The notes: generated from the sequence alone by a model not told the origin. 64,000 nt of DNA from JAWKIW01 sp041394145 (GCA_041394145.1 JAWKIW010000001.1:372001-436000); one strand, 5' to 3'; positions 25,681 to 35,086 are shown, counted from the first letter of the stretch. Numbers and translations: made by a program.

Positions 25681-27035
25681 CGGGCCCCGCTCCCCTCCGG
25701 CACCGCAGCGCCCCGGCGCGCATGGGCACGGGGCGCGCCGCCGCGCTCGTCGACCTGCTCGGCCACGAGGTCCGGGCCGAGGGCGTCGGTGACCACCACG
25801 TCGGCGAACGACCCGATGGGCAGGGTGGCCGGCACCTGCACGATGCCGTCGATCTCCGGTGCCTCGCGGTAGGTGCGTCCCTCCCCCGGCGCGTCCACGA
25901 GGACTTCGACCACCGACCCGAGCAGATCGTCACGTCGCGCCGCGGTGATGCCGTCCTGCAGCTCGCGCAGCTCGGCCAGGCGCTCGGCCACCAGGCCCGC
26001 AGGCACGGCGCCGTCGAGGCCGGCGGCGTAGGTGCCCTCCTCGGCCGAGTAGGCGAAGAAGCCGCACCAGTCGAGGCTCGCCTCGGCGACGAAGGCCAGC
26101 AGGCGGTCGTGGTCGGCCTCGGTCTCGCCGGGGTAGCCGACGATGAAGCTCGACCGGAAGGCGGCGCCGGGCTCGGCGGCGCGGATCCGCTCGATCCGGG
26201 CTCCGAAGCGGTCGCCGTCGCCCCACCGCCGCATGCGTCGCAGCAGCGGCGCCGACGCGTGCTGCAGCGACAGGTCGAAGTACGGCACGCCGGTGGCGAG
26301 GATCGCCTCGATCAGCGGGTCGGTGAGGTCCGACGGGTACAGGTACAGCAGGCGCACCCGCTCCACCCGCTCGGCCACCGCGCCCACCAGCTCGACGATG
26401 CGGCGCTCGCCCCGGCCCTGGTCACGCCCGAAGGCGGCGAGGTCCTGGGCGACCAGCACGATCTCCGCCGCGCCGAGCGCGTCGACCTCGGCCAGCACGT
26501 CGTCGACGGCGCGGGACCGCTGCGGGCCGCGGAACGACGGGATGGCGCAGAAGCCGCAGGCCCGGTCGCAGCCCTCGGCCACCTTGACGTACGCCCACGG
26601 CGCGGCGGATCGCGGCCGGGGCAGGTTCAACAGGTCGAGGCTCGGCACGCCGTCGTCACCGGCGAGCAGGGCGTGACGACCACCACTGCGGAGCGACGGC
26701 TTGGCCGTGAGCGTGACCGGGACCCCGAAGCCGGCGACCGCATCGGCCTCGGGCAGCGCCTCGGCCAGCTCGTCGCCGTAGCGCTCGGCGAGGCAACCGG
26801 TGACGACGACGCGGGCGCCGTCGGCCCGGGCGTCGCTGAGGGCCAGCACCGTGTCGATCGACTCCTGGCGGGCCTCCTCGATGAAGGCGCACGTGTTCAC
26901 CACCACGAGGTCGGCCGCATCGGCCGTGGGCGCGGCGACGAGCCCGTCCGCGAGGAGGGTGCCCGTCAGCTTGTCCGAGTCCACCTGGTTCTTCGGACAG
27001 CCCAGCGTCTCCACCCAGAAGGAGCGCGCCACCAC
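25677..27035 (-). CDS. rimO: Ribosomal protein S12 methylthiotransferase RimO
   Basis: 452 residues. The N-terminal cluster Cys lie in ETLGCPKNQVDSD, VNTCAFIEEARQES and VTGCLAERY. The radical SAM motif is EGCDRACGFCAIP. SLQHASAPLLRRMRRWG and SFIVGYPGETEADHD follow, then a TRAM domain. It methylthiolates the conserved Asp of S12. The RimO-specific CPKN and SDK residues separate it from MiaB, which is elsewhere in the window. TACCCT lies 6 nt before the GTG, so it is probably leaderless. Confidence 0.95.
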   Translation of the reverse strand: MVARSFWVETLGCPKNQVDSDKLTGTLLADGLVAAPTADAADLVVVNTCAFIEEARQESIDTVLALSDARADGARVVVTGCLAERYGDELAEALPEADAVAGFGVPVTLTAKPSLRSGGRHALLAGDDGVPSLDLLNLPRPRSAAPWAYVKVAEGCDRACGFCAIPSFRGPQRSRAVDDVLAEVDALGAAEIVLVAQDLAAFGRDQGRGERRIVELVGAVAERVERVRLLYLYPSDLTDPLIEAILATGVPYFDLSLQHASAPLLRRMRRWGDGDRFGARIERIRAAEPGAAFRSSFIVGYPGETEADHDRLLAFVAEASLDWCGFFAYSAEEGTYAAGLDGAVPAGLVAERLAELRELQDGITAARRDDLLGSVVEVLVDAPGEGRTYREAPEIDGIVQVPATLPIGSFADVVVTDALGPDLVAEQVDERGGAPRAHARRGAAVPEGSGAR

Positions 27036-27041
27036 GGGCCA

Positions 27042-27047
27042 AGGGTA
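27042..27047 (-). promoter_or_regulatory. -10 element for leaderless rimO-pgsA
   Basis: TACCCT, within CACTACCCT, lies 6 nt before the rimO GTG. The same CACTACCCT precedes bioB at the same distance. Confidence 0.5.
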
Positions 27048-27121
27048 GTGGAGGGGTGCCCGGTCTCCCCAACGACGGGCTGGCCCGGGTCGGCGAGCGA
27101 TCGGCGACGACCAGCCGGCGA

Positions 27122-27490
27122 TCAGCCGGCGATCAGCTCGAGGCGGTTGCCGAAGGGGTCGTCGGTGTGGAAGCGGCGGGTGCCGGGCACCTCGTCGCTC
27201 CAGCGCACGTCGTGGCCGGCGGCGGCCAGGGCTCCGGCGAGGGCGTCGAGGTCGTCGACCACGAAGGCCGGGTGGGCCTTGCGGGCCGGGGCGAAGGGCT
27301 CCTCGACCCCGAGGTGCACGTGCACGTCACCCGCCTCGAACCAGCAGCCGCCCCGCGCCGCCAACGCCGGCGGCTTGGCGACGCGCACGAGCCCGAGCAG
27401 GCTCCCGTAGAAGGCCTCCGCCACGCCCTCGGCCTCGCGACCGGCGGGCATAGCGAGCTGCACGTGGTCGAGGCGCACCAGCCGGGCCAT
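27122..27490 (-). CDS. VOC (glyoxalase/dioxygenase-like) family protein
   Basis: 122 residues with two beta-alpha-beta-beta-beta units. LDHVQLAMPAGREAEGVAEAFYGSLLGL is the first; HPAFVVDDLDALAGAL and FHTDDPFGNRLELI are the second. The first His and the last Glu are usual metal ligands. The reaction cannot be deduced. TAGGCT lies 6 nt before the ATG, so the transcript may be leaderless. Confidence 0.85.
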   Translation of the reverse strand: MARLVRLDHVQLAMPAGREAEGVAEAFYGSLLGLVRVAKPPALAARGGCWFEAGDVHVHLGVEEPFAPARKAHPAFVVDDLDALAGALAAAGHDVRWSDEVPGTRRFHTDDPFGNRLELIAG

Positions 27491-27589
27491 GGACGCAGCC
27501 TAGGGACCCTGCACCGGGCGCGTCGCCGACGGCGGCGGTCGCGCCCCCGCGGTCGAGCGCCCCGCGGCCGAGCGCGGCGAGCCCTCGGA

Positions 27590-28471
27590 TCAGCCCCAGC
27601 CGTCGCCCGGACCTGCGGTCGGGCCGACGAGCAGCAGGTAGGCGTCCTCGAGGGTGGGCGCCACCAGCTCGACCCCGGCCGGCGGGGTGCCGACGCAGCG
27701 GTGGCGACCGTCGGCCGTGCGCCAGGACATCCGCACCGTCGCCGACGGCGGTGGTGCCGTCGGCGACACCCACACCCGTCCGGCGGCGGACGCGGTGAGG
27801 GCCGCCGGCGTCCCCGACCACACCAGCCGTCCGCCGTCGAGCACGTGCAGCACGTGGGCGAGCGCGGCCACCTCGTCGATGAGGTGGGTCGAGACCACGA
27901 CGGTGGCGTCCTCGCCGAGGCGGGCCAGGCGGTCCCGCAGCAGCAACCGCTGCTCGGGGTCGAGGCCGGTGGCCGGCTCGTCGAGCAGCACCAGCCCCGG
28001 CCGACCGAGCAGCGCCTGGGCGATGCCGAGCCGGCGCCGCATGCCGCCCGACAAGCTCTTGACCTTGTCGCCGGCGCGGTCGCGCAGCCCGACCTCGCCG
28101 AGCACCCGGAGCACGTCGGCGTGGCGCCGCCGGACGTCGCGCTGCTCCTTGACGATCCCGACGTAGTCGCAGACGTCGAAGACGCGGGCGTTGGCGGCGA
28201 AGCCGGCCTCCTGGGGCAGGTACCCCAGGCGACGACGGACCGCCGTGCGCTGCTCGGGGTGGCCCACGTCGAGGCCGTCGACGTGCACGACACCGGCCGA
28301 GGGGGCCAGCACCGTGGCGAGGCACCGCAACAAGGTGGTCTTGCCGGCCCCGTTGGGGCCCACGAGCGCCACCACGCCACCGTGCGCCGAGAAGCTGACG
28401 TCGGCGAGGGCGACGCTGCGGCCGTAGCGACGCTGCAGCCGGTCGACGGCGAGGGTGCTGGCGCCCATCAT
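27590..28471 (-). CDS. ABC transporter ATP-binding protein
   Basis: 293 residues. Walker A is GPNGAGKTTLL, the Q-loop is in LGYLPQEAGF, the signature is LSGGMRRRLGIAQALLG, and Walker B is LVLLDEPATGLD followed by STHLIDE. A C-terminal extension of about 70 residues ends in LEDAYLLL, as in ABC-2 type exporters. The first of two adjacent ATG codons is chosen, with GAGGGG upstream. The likely membrane partner is the zinc-finger/permease protein encoded 90 bp upstream, itself coupled to an ECF sigma factor. Confidence 0.92.
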   Translation of the reverse strand: MMGASTLAVDRLQRRYGRSVALADVSFSAHGGVVALVGPNGAGKTTLLRCLATVLAPSAGVVHVDGLDVGHPEQRTAVRRRLGYLPQEAGFAANARVFDVCDYVGIVKEQRDVRRRHADVLRVLGEVGLRDRAGDKVKSLSGGMRRRLGIAQALLGRPGLVLLDEPATGLDPEQRLLLRDRLARLGEDATVVVSTHLIDEVAALAHVLHVLDGGRLVWSGTPAALTASAAGRVWVSPTAPPPSATVRMSWRTADGRHRCVGTPPAGVELVAPTLEDAYLLLVGPTAGPGDGWG

Positions 28472-28562
28472 CGCGCCCCTCGCCACGACGGCCGCGGGAC
28501 GACAGGCCGGGTGACCGGCTCGGGCGATCGACCCGCGCCGGGGCGGCGTGCGGTCGCCCCCG

Positions 28563-29426
28563 TCACCGGATCCCCTGCACGACGTCGAACGCCCGCCGGC
28601 GGACCAGCACCGTCACCGCGGCGCCGGCTCCGAGCACCAGCATCGCCAGCTGACCCCACCACCGGAACAGCACCAGCGGGTCCGGCTGGCCGCTCACGCC
28701 GACGACCACCGCCAGCCACACCACCGACACCGTCCAGGCTGCGGCGCGCGGCGCCACGAACGACGACAGCGCCAGGCACAGGGCGCTGAGGGCGAAGGCG
28801 GGCAGGAGCCACGCCGCGGCGAGGTGCCCGTCCGGGGAGCGACCCAGGCCGAGCGCGGCCACCAGGGTCACGGCGATGCTGGTCGCCAGCACCGCCACCG
28901 ACCGCACCAGCACCAGGCGCAGCCCGCTCATGGGCGCCGCCACCGTCACCTCGTAGGACGGGTCGACACCCCGGCCGTAGGCGAGGGCCACGCCCACGAC
29001 CGGGATCAGCGGGGCCAGGGCGAGGAACCACACGACGGTGGCGTCGGGCCGGCGGGGGTTGGCGGCGCTCAGACCGAACAGCAGGGCGACGACGACGGCG
29101 ACGTACCACGAGCGGCGCAGCGAGGGCGTGGCCAGCATCAGGCGGACCGTGTCGGGTGGCAGCACCCGGCCGAGCATCCGTTCGAACCACGACCGTCGGG
29201 GCGCATCGAGCTCGGCGGTGATCAGCGCCCAGCTGTCGGCCAGTCGTTCGGCGCGCACGCCCCCGTTCACCGCGGAGCGGCACACCGGGCATCGGTGCAG
29301 GTGCACCTCGACCGCGGTCGCCGTGAGGTCGTCGGCCCCGAGGGACCGGTAGGCGTCGAGCACGACCGGCGGCGGGTGCCCGTCCGGCGGATCGGCCAAC
29401 GGTCCGAGCGGTGCGAACGAGGTCAT
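28563..29426 (-). CDS. Anti-sigma zinc finger fused to a multi-pass (ABC-2-like) membrane domain
   Basis: 287 residues. Residues 30-60 contain H42-x3-C46-x2-C49 (VHLHRCPVCRSAV), the zinc-associated anti-sigma motif. After a linker (PRRSWFERMLGRVLPP) come about six transmembrane helices from residue 105 to the end, typical of an ABC-2 permease subunit. The start codon overlaps the stop of the ECF sigma gene (ATGA), and an ABC ATPase follows. The order suggests a sigma factor held at the membrane by a transporter subunit. That linkage is inference. Confidence 0.8.
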   Translation of the reverse strand: MTSFAPLGPLADPPDGHPPPVVLDAYRSLGADDLTATAVEVHLHRCPVCRSAVNGGVRAERLADSWALITAELDAPRRSWFERMLGRVLPPDTVRLMLATPSLRRSWYVAVVVALLFGLSAANPRRPDATVVWFLALAPLIPVVGVALAYGRGVDPSYEVTVAAPMSGLRLVLVRSVAVLATSIAVTLVAALGLGRSPDGHLAAAWLLPAFALSALCLALSSFVAPRAAAWTVSVVWLAVVVGVSGQPDPLVLFRWWGQLAMLVLGAGAAVTVLVRRRAFDVVQGIR

Positions 29427-30043
29427 GCCAGTCGCTCCTGGAGCAGGGCGCGGGCGCGCGCCAGGCGGGTCTTGACGGTCCCCTGCGGGATCCCGAGCAG
29501 GTCGGCGGCCTCGCGGGTCGTCAGGCCGTCGACGGCGGTGGCCAGGAGCACGGACTGCAGCTCGGGCGGCAGGACCGTGAAGGCGGCGGCGAGGTCGCCA
29601 CCGATCGACCGGGCCAGCGCCGCGGCCTCGGCCGAGTCGACGACGACGGCGGTCGGGGCGACGTCGTCGCCGACGAGCGATCCCGACAACGTCGACGGAT
29701 CGACGGGCACGGGGCGGCGACGGCGCAGCAGGTCGAGGAGGCGACGCACGGCGATCCCCCACAGCCAGGCCGCCACGTCCCCCTCGCCCCGATACCGGCT
29801 CGCCGCGCCGCGCCACACGGCGAGGAAGGCGTCCTGCAGGGCCGAGTCGACCAGCTCGGGATCGTGGCACCGGCGCTGGAGGCGCACGGTGAGCCAGCCG
29901 GCGTGACGCCGGTACAGCGCCTCGAGCGCCTGGCGGTCACGGGCGGCGACGCGCGCCACGAGCGCACGGTCGTCGGCCCCGCCATCGGGCGGTCGGGCCG
30001 CGGCAGGCGGGGGCGCGGCGGTCGTGGTCAGAGTCTCGCCCAT
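29423..30043 (-). CDS. RNA polymerase ECF sigma factor
   Basis: 206 residues. Region 2 includes LEALYRRHAGWLTVRLQRRC, DPELVDSALQDAFLAVWRGA and AAWLWGIAVRRLLDLLRRRR. Region 4 includes LPPELQSVLLATAVDGLTTREAADLLGIPQGTVKTRLARARALL, a clear helix-turn-helix. It is a group 4 sigma factor. The downstream overlapping gene encodes a zinc-finger membrane protein that is the likely anti-sigma factor. The start overlaps the 3' end of the fatty acid hydroxylase gene by 16 bp, so the genes may be cotranscribed. Confidence 0.92.
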   Translation of the reverse strand: MGETLTTTAAPPPAAARPPDGGADDRALVARVAARDRQALEALYRRHAGWLTVRLQRRCHDPELVDSALQDAFLAVWRGAASRYRGEGDVAAWLWGIAVRRLLDLLRRRRPVPVDPSTLSGSLVGDDVAPTAVVVDSAEAAALARSIGGDLAAAFTVLPPELQSVLLATAVDGLTTREAADLLGIPQGTVKTRLARARALLQERLA

Positions 30044-31222
30044 GGCTCCGGCCGCCACCCCGGATGCCCGGCACCCGTCGACGCGCCCGGTGGCACCCAG
30101 GCCGACGGTGGGAGGGGACCCGCCGGACCAGGACCGGGCGTCCACCCCGTCGTGGGCGGTGCCGAGCCCCGTGCCGTGACCGGTGGTGGCGATTCCGGCG
30201 CCTTCGGGTGCCCCCGGCGGAAGGGCTGGGCCAGCTGGGCGAGGTAGCCCTCGGGCATCGGGTCGTCGATGCCGTACACCTGGGGCCGGCGCTCCTTCGG
30301 CATGAAGTACGTGCCGAAGATCAGGTCGAGGACGGGCAGCAGCCCCGAGTAGTTGCGGTTGCGGGCGTCGGGTTCGTTCGAGTGGTGCCAGTGGTGGTAC
30401 TCGGGGGTGCCCCAGATGCCGTCGAGCGCCCGCATCCGCCAGCGCACGTTCATGTGCAGGGTCACGGCCCACAGCTGGGTCACCACGCCGAGGACCCCCA
30501 GCGTCGTCGGCCGCACGCCGAGCAGCAGCAGCGGTGGGCCGACGACGAGGCCGGCGAAGAACCCCTCCAGCGGGTGCAGGCGGGCCGCGGCGATCCAGTC
30601 GAGCCGCTCGCTCGAGTGGTGCACGGCGTGGAACCGCCACAGGAACGCCCACTCGTGGGAGAGGCGGTGGTACCAGTAGCCGAACAGCTCGAAGGTCACC
30701 AGCGCCAGCACCGCCTGGAGCGCGCCGGGGAGCTGCTGGAACCCCTGCGCCACCGGGTTGCCCAGCAGCGGCCACAGCGGGAGCATGCAGATCACCACGG
30801 CGACGACGAGAGCGGCGGTCTGCAGGGCGCCGGTGAACAGGAAGTGGAAGGCGTCGGTCCTCAGCCCCGGGCGGCGCACCCCGAAGTCGTGCCGTCGCCA
30901 GATCCGCTCGACCGGCACGGCGACGAGGAAGCCGAACAGCAGCGCCCTCCGGGCCCGACCTTGGTGATCACCGACGCGACCACGGCGACGACGAGCACCA
31001 CGAAGGGCCACCGCGCTCGGGGCGGGCCCCCGCCGTCCGTCGCCGACTCGGCGGCGCCCGCCGCGGCAGCGGTGGCCGTGGGGACCGGCGACGCGGACGG
31101 GGACGGGGACGCCGACGGGGACGGGGAGGTGACGGGGACGGGGCCAGGGACGGGGAGGACGGGGGAGGTGACGGGGACGGGGAGGAGGACGGGGACGGGA
31201 CGATCGGCGTGGGGGTGAACAC
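30028..31222 (-). CDS. Fatty acid hydroxylase/sterol desaturase family protein, frameshifted N-terminus
   Basis: About 398 residues. The diiron His clusters are YHRLSHE, FHAVHHSSERLDW and YHHWHHSNEPDARNRNYSG, the standard eight-His pattern. Several membrane helices precede and separate them. After AGGAGG at a GTG start, the first 60 residues are Ser/Pro repeats (for example PSPSSSPSPSPP) from a GGGACGGGG-rich DNA tract, with one indel there and another near 30960. The end overlaps the sigma factor start. It hydroxylates or desaturates a lipid, possibly a carotenoid or sterol-like compound. Confidence 0.82.
31080..31205. repeat. G-rich GGGACGGGG low-complexity tract
   Basis: Dense runs of GGGGACGGGGACG on the plus strand encode the Ser/Pro-rich start of the hydroxylase on the minus strand. 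The tract could form G-quadruplexes, and replication or sequencing slippage there may explain the nearby frameshift. Confidence 0.7.
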
Positions 31223-31317
31223 GGTGGACCTCCTGCTCACCAGCTCTGTCGCATCGACCGGCCCGATCGGTTCACGGGACGGCGATCGGGGCCGGCCGCC
31301 GACGGCGTCGCGGCCGC

Positions 31318-31859
31318 TCAGGCCCTGCGCAACGGACCGAGCGCCAGAGCCCAGGTGAGCGCGGTCACGCTCATCCCGTCACGCACGTTGCCCCGCCGCA
31401 GCTCGTCGCGGAGGCGGTCGAGGGACAGCCACGCCACCCGCTCGCTCTCGCTGCGGTCGACCGGCTCACCGACGTGGGTCGCGCCGGCGGCGGCGAACAG
31501 GTGGAAGGTGTGGTCCGACACGCCGTTGGCGGGGTGGTACGTGGTCATCGGCGTGAGCGGGCCGGGCCGCCAGCCCGTCTCCTCCAGCGTCTCGCGGCCG
31601 CCGCTGCCTCGACCGACTCGGCCTCCTCGACCCAACCGGCGGGGACCTCCCAGCCCCACGTGTCGGTGATGAAGCGGTGGCGCCACAGCAGCAGCACCCC
31701 ACGCCCCGGGTCGTGCACCACCACCCCGGCGGCCGAGCGCGGGAAGCGGACGACGTGGTGCTCGAACCGATCGCCGTCGGGCACCTCGACGTCGACCAGC
31801 GTCAGGCGCACCCACGGTGAGTCGTAGATCGTCCGCTCGCCGTGCACCGTCCACCGCAT
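31318..31859 (-). CDS. Nudix hydrolase, single frameshift
   Basis: About 180 residues. The Nudix box reads GWVEEAESVEAAAA-RETLEETGW across a frame change near 31600. RHRFITDTWGWEVPAGW precedes it, and TYHPANGVSDHTFHLFAA follows. The sequence resembles ADP-ribose/GDP-mannose pyrophosphatase-like Nudix enzymes. It is the last gene of a leftward set with the Dyp peroxidase and SMP-30 genes, 17 bp from the peroxidase stop. Confidence 0.85.
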
Positions 31860-31876
31860 GGCAACGATGCCGCCCG

Positions 31877-32784
31877 TCAGCCCAGCAGCTCGTTGAGGGC
31901 GTCGAGGCTCGGGGCGAAGTAGATCGAGCCGGTCACGGGCCGGGAGAAGTCGGTCAGCCGGTCGCGCACGCCGTCGTCACCCACGCCGAACATCCGCGAG
32001 AGCATCGTGGAGAAGCGGGAGGGATCGGCGGCGAAGGCGAGGAAGTACAGGCCGTGCTCCCCCACGTTCCCGTAGGGCGTGGACCGCCGGTAGATCTCGA
32101 GCTCCTCGCCGTCCTCGTCCTCGATCTCCACCCGGGCGATGTGGGCGTTCGGTGGCTTCACGTCATCGTCGAGCTCGACGCTGTCGACCTTGGTACGGCC
32201 GAACACCCGCTCCTGGTCCTCCACCGGCAGGGCCTCGAACGACGCGAGGTCGTGGACCCACCGCTGGGCGAGCACGAAGGCACCACCCTCCCCACCTCGC
32301 CGTCGGGGACGCAGGCGACCTCAGGTGCCTCGTCCACCCGCGGGTTGGCGGTGCCGTCGACGAAGCCGGTGAGGTCGCGCGAGTCCTTGTAGACGAAGCA
32401 GGGCTGGTCGACGGCCACCGCGGCGACGTCGCCGAGCGCAGCCTGGGCCTGCCGCGCCGTGTCGAGGGCGACGTCCTCGCCCGTGCCGTGGATCCAGATC
32501 CACAGGTCGTGCTGCGTGGACGGCGCTGCCTTCCCGTCGAGCCCCTCGATCGCCGCGAAGGCGGTGAGCGCGTCGGGGACCCCGCCGGGCAGCGCGAGGC
32601 GCCGGGCCAGGTCCGCGCCCAGAGCCACGACGAGGTTCGCCCCGCCGGCGGTCACGGCCGGCCCGCGCAGACCGCGCAGGGCGGCGACCACCTCGTCGGA
32701 GCCGACGCCGGGACGCACGTCGAGCTCGAGCTGGTAGTGGCTCCTCGTGCCCTGGGCGAAGATGCCGGGCTGGGGGACGGCCAT
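31877..32784 (-). CDS. Dyp-type heme peroxidase, single frameshift
   Basis: About 303 residues. GFVDGTANP is the Dyp GXXDG motif with the catalytic Asp. After a frame change near 32280 the protein continues LAQRWVHDLASFEALPVEDQERVFGR, HIARVEIEDEDGEE and HGLYFLAFAADPSRF. The heme-binding His is expected in the second half. No Tat or Sec signal is visible, so it is probably cytosolic or encapsulated. The ATG at 32784 is favoured by GAGGAGC. The SMP-30 gene ends 20 bp upstream. Confidence 0.88.
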
Positions 32785-32803
32785 GGCGGACACGCTCCTC
32801 GGA

Positions 32804-33754
32804 TCAGAAGGCCAGGCGCAGGCCGGGACGGGGCCACTCGGCGACGGCGAGGCGGCCGCTCGACGACAGCGTCACGTAGGCGAGGTGCGCCTCGTCGGCG
32901 TCGGCGGGGCCGCCGAAGCAGATGTTGGTGGTGATGGGGTCGCCAGTGGGGTGGTGCTCGACCCGGTCGCCGTCGGGCGAGACGGAGCGGATGCCGCCGC
33001 TGCCGAGGGCGGCGACGTTGACCCACCCGTCGCCGTCGACGGCCAGCGAGTCGAACAGCTCCCCGTCGGGTGCGTCGAACAGCAGGGTCCCGCCGTGGCT
33101 CGGCTGGTCGGGACGGCCCCCGGCGACCACCTCGCCGGCGCCGGTGATCTCGAAGGCCCAGAGCCGCCCGTGGTGGGTCTCGGCGACGTAGAGGCGGTCG
33201 CCGGCCGGCGACAGGCCGATGCCGTTGGTGCCGTGCAGGCCGTAGACCACGCCGCGCACGACCGACCCGTCGGGGGTCGCGTACCCCACGCATGGTCGTG
33301 GTCCCGGCGGATCGTCCTGCACACCGTGGTCGGTGAACCAGATGCCGCCGTCGGTGTCGACCACCAGGTCGTTCGGGGCGACGAGGGGTCGTCCGTCGCA
33401 CTCGGTCGCCACGGTGTCGACCGCGCCGGTGACCAGGTCCACCCGCTGCAGCGAGCCGTGGCGGTGCTCCGCCGGGACCGCGCCCGGTAGCAGCATCCCG
33501 TCGAGGTCGTGCCACTCGAAGAACCCGCCGTTGTTGGTGACGTACACCTTCCCGTCCGGGCCGAAGGCGGCACCGTTGGGACCACCACCGGTCTCGGCCA
33601 CCACCGCCACCTCCCCGGTGCCGGTGTCGACGCGACTCAGGGTGCCGCGCTCGATCTCGGTCAGCAGGACGCTGCCGTCGGCCTGGGCGATCGGGCCCTC
33701 GGGGAAGCGCAGCCCGGAGGCGACGTCGCGGAACGCCAGGGGTTGGTCGGTCAT
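32804..33754 (-). CDS. SMP-30/gluconolactonase family protein
   Basis: 316 residues, six-bladed beta-propeller. FPEGPIAQADGSVLLTEI holds the metal-ligand Glu. GGPNGAAFGPDGKVYVTNNGG and VAPNDLVVDTDGGIWFTDHG hold the Asn and Asp ligands, and NGIGLSPAGDRLYVAET and DSLAVDGDGWVNVAALG follow. It probably hydrolyses a lactone. The promoter side faces a divergent lipoprotein gene across two strong hairpins. Confidence 0.9.
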   Translation of the reverse strand: MTDQPLAFRDVASGLRFPEGPIAQADGSVLLTEIERGTLSRVDTGTGEVAVVAETGGGPNGAAFGPDGKVYVTNNGGFFEWHDLDGMLLPGAVPAEHRHGSLQRVDLVTGAVDTVATECDGRPLVAPNDLVVDTDGGIWFTDHGVQDDPPGPRPCVGYATPDGSVVRGVVYGLHGTNGIGLSPAGDRLYVAETHHGRLWAFEITGAGEVVAGGRPDQPSHGGTLLFDAPDGELFDSLAVDGDGWVNVAALGSGGIRSVSPDGDRVEHHPTGDPITTNICFGGPADADEAHLAYVTLSSSGRLAVAEWPRPGLRLAF

Positions 33755-33771
33755 GGCCCGACAGCATGGCA

Positions 33772-33843
33772 TCCGGGCGCGACCGCTGCGCCCGGACCGG
33801 CTAGACCATGCGGGCACGACGCGGCCGGTGTCCACCGGCCGCG
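33772..33843. promoter_or_regulatory. Two strong hairpins between divergent genes
   Basis: TCCGGGCGC at 33772-33780 pairs with 33788-33796 (9 bp, 7-nt loop). CGCGGCCGGTG at 33820-33830 pairs with 33833-33843 (11 bp, 2-nt spacer). The second lies shortly before the lipoprotein ribosome binding site and would be part of its leader if transcription starts upstream. Their function is unknown. Confidence 0.5.
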
Positions 33844-33874
33844 GAGCTCCCACCGCCGACCCGAAGGAGTCCCG

Positions 33875-34495
33875 ATGGCCAGGCCGCCCCGCCGCACCGC
33901 CGGCCTCCTGCTGGCCGCGACCGTGCTGGCCGCGGCCGCGTGCGGGACCAAGGACGACGAGCCCGGCGGCAACGGCGGCCCACCGCTGCGGGAGGACGGG
34001 CCACCGACCCTGCCGACCACGATCCCCACGGCGACGACGGCGAGCCCGTGCCCGACCGAGACGGTCCTCACCGTGCAGACCAAGGACGGCCAGAGGACGC
34101 TGCGGGCGGCCCGCGCCTACGCCGACGTCACGCTGGACAGCTCGGCGTCGATCACCATCGCCAGCTACGACCTGTCCGAGGGCGAGGCGTCCAAGGTCTT
34201 CCAGCCGTCGCTCACCGGCGACCAGCTGGCGGTCAACGTCTACGTGTCGACGCCGGCGGGCTCGACGCTCACGCCGGGCAGCTACACCCCGTCGAAGGGC
34301 GGCGCCACCGCCGACACCAACCCGACCCGCCAGCTCAACAGCTACACGGTGTGGTCGTCGGCGGGTCGCGAGATCTCGTCGGGCTTCAACCAGGTCGAGC
34401 CCGAGGTCACCATCACCTCGATCGATCGGCTGCAGGTGTGCGGTGAGATCACCACGCCCGAGGCCCGCGGGCGGTTCGCGGCGACGCGGATCTGA
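33875..34495 (+). CDS. Secreted lipoprotein of unknown function
   Basis: 206 residues. An N-terminal signal (RPPRRTAGLLLAATVLAAAACG) has a lipobox with Cys23, so the mature protein is lipid-anchored. A Pro/Thr linker follows, then a beta-rich domain of about 140 residues with Cys near residue 58 and in LQVCGEI that may form a disulfide. GAAGGAG lies 5 nt before the ATG. I do not recognise the domain. Confidence 0.8.
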   Translation: MARPPRRTAGLLLAATVLAAAACGTKDDEPGGNGGPPLREDGPPTLPTTIPTATTASPCPTETVLTVQTKDGQRTLRAARAYADVTLDSSASITIASYDLSEGEASKVFQPSLTGDQLAVNVYVSTPAGSTLTPGSYTPSKGGATADTNPTRQLNSYTVWSSAGREISSGFNQVEPEVTITSIDRLQVCGEITTPEARGRFAATRI

Positions 34496-34546
34496 GCGGC
34501 TGGCCGATGGCGACACCGCCGAGGACCCGACCAGGACGACGCGACC

Positions 34547-35086
34547 ATGCCTGAGCCGCGCCTGATCGAGCTGCGCCTGCACACGGCGTCAGAGCTGTTC
34601 GAGCTGCCGACCGCCGACCTCTTCTCCGAGTACCGGAACTGGCTGACCGGTGTCGAACAGGCGATCAGCGAGCTCAAGGCGTACTCGTTGCGCGCCCGCG
34701 ACGTGGTGCTGCGCATCTCGCTGCCCCGGGACGAGATCACGCCCGGCCTGGACGACCAGGTCGCGAAGAGCCTGCGCCGCTACTGCGCCAACCGGCGCCG
34801 CTACAACCACAACGAGGTCCGGGCGCTGCGCCACGACGGGTTCAACGCGCTGTTCCTCGGGCTCCTGCTGCTCGCCCTCGGCCTGCTCGGCTCCGAGGTG
34901 TTCTCCCGCGACACCGACAACGAGCTGGTCCAGACCTTCCTCGGCAACGGCATCTTCATCGTGCTCGCCTGGGTCGGGCTGTGGTACCCGCTCGACACGT
35001 TGGTGTTCGCCGCCCGCCCCTATCAGCGCGAGAGCAAGGCCCTCGACCGCCTCGCCGGAGCGTCCATCGAGCTGGTCCCGCGCTGA
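34547..35086 (+). CDS. Membrane protein with two helices, unknown function
   Basis: 179 residues. A charged N-terminal half (FELPTADLFSEYRNWLTGVEQAI, then RRYCANRRRYNHNEVRAL) is followed by two helices (GFNALFLGLLLLALGLLG near 98-115 and GIFIVLAWVGLWYPLDTLVF near 130-152) and a short cytoplasmic tail. It starts 51 bp after the lipoprotein gene, so the two may be cotranscribed. It converges with ftsK. Confidence 0.75.
   Translation: MPEPRLIELRLHTASELFELPTADLFSEYRNWLTGVEQAISELKAYSLRARDVVLRISLPRDEITPGLDDQVAKSLRRYCANRRRYNHNEVRALRHDGFNALFLGLLLLALGLLGSEVFSRDTDNELVQTFLGNGIFIVLAWVGLWYPLDTLVFAARPYQRESKALDRLAGASIELVPR

Noticed and set aside
27113..27128. Short repeat of about 11 bp (AGCCGGCGATC) at the end of the VOC gene
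   Set aside because: Only two copies, partly coding, too short to interpret.
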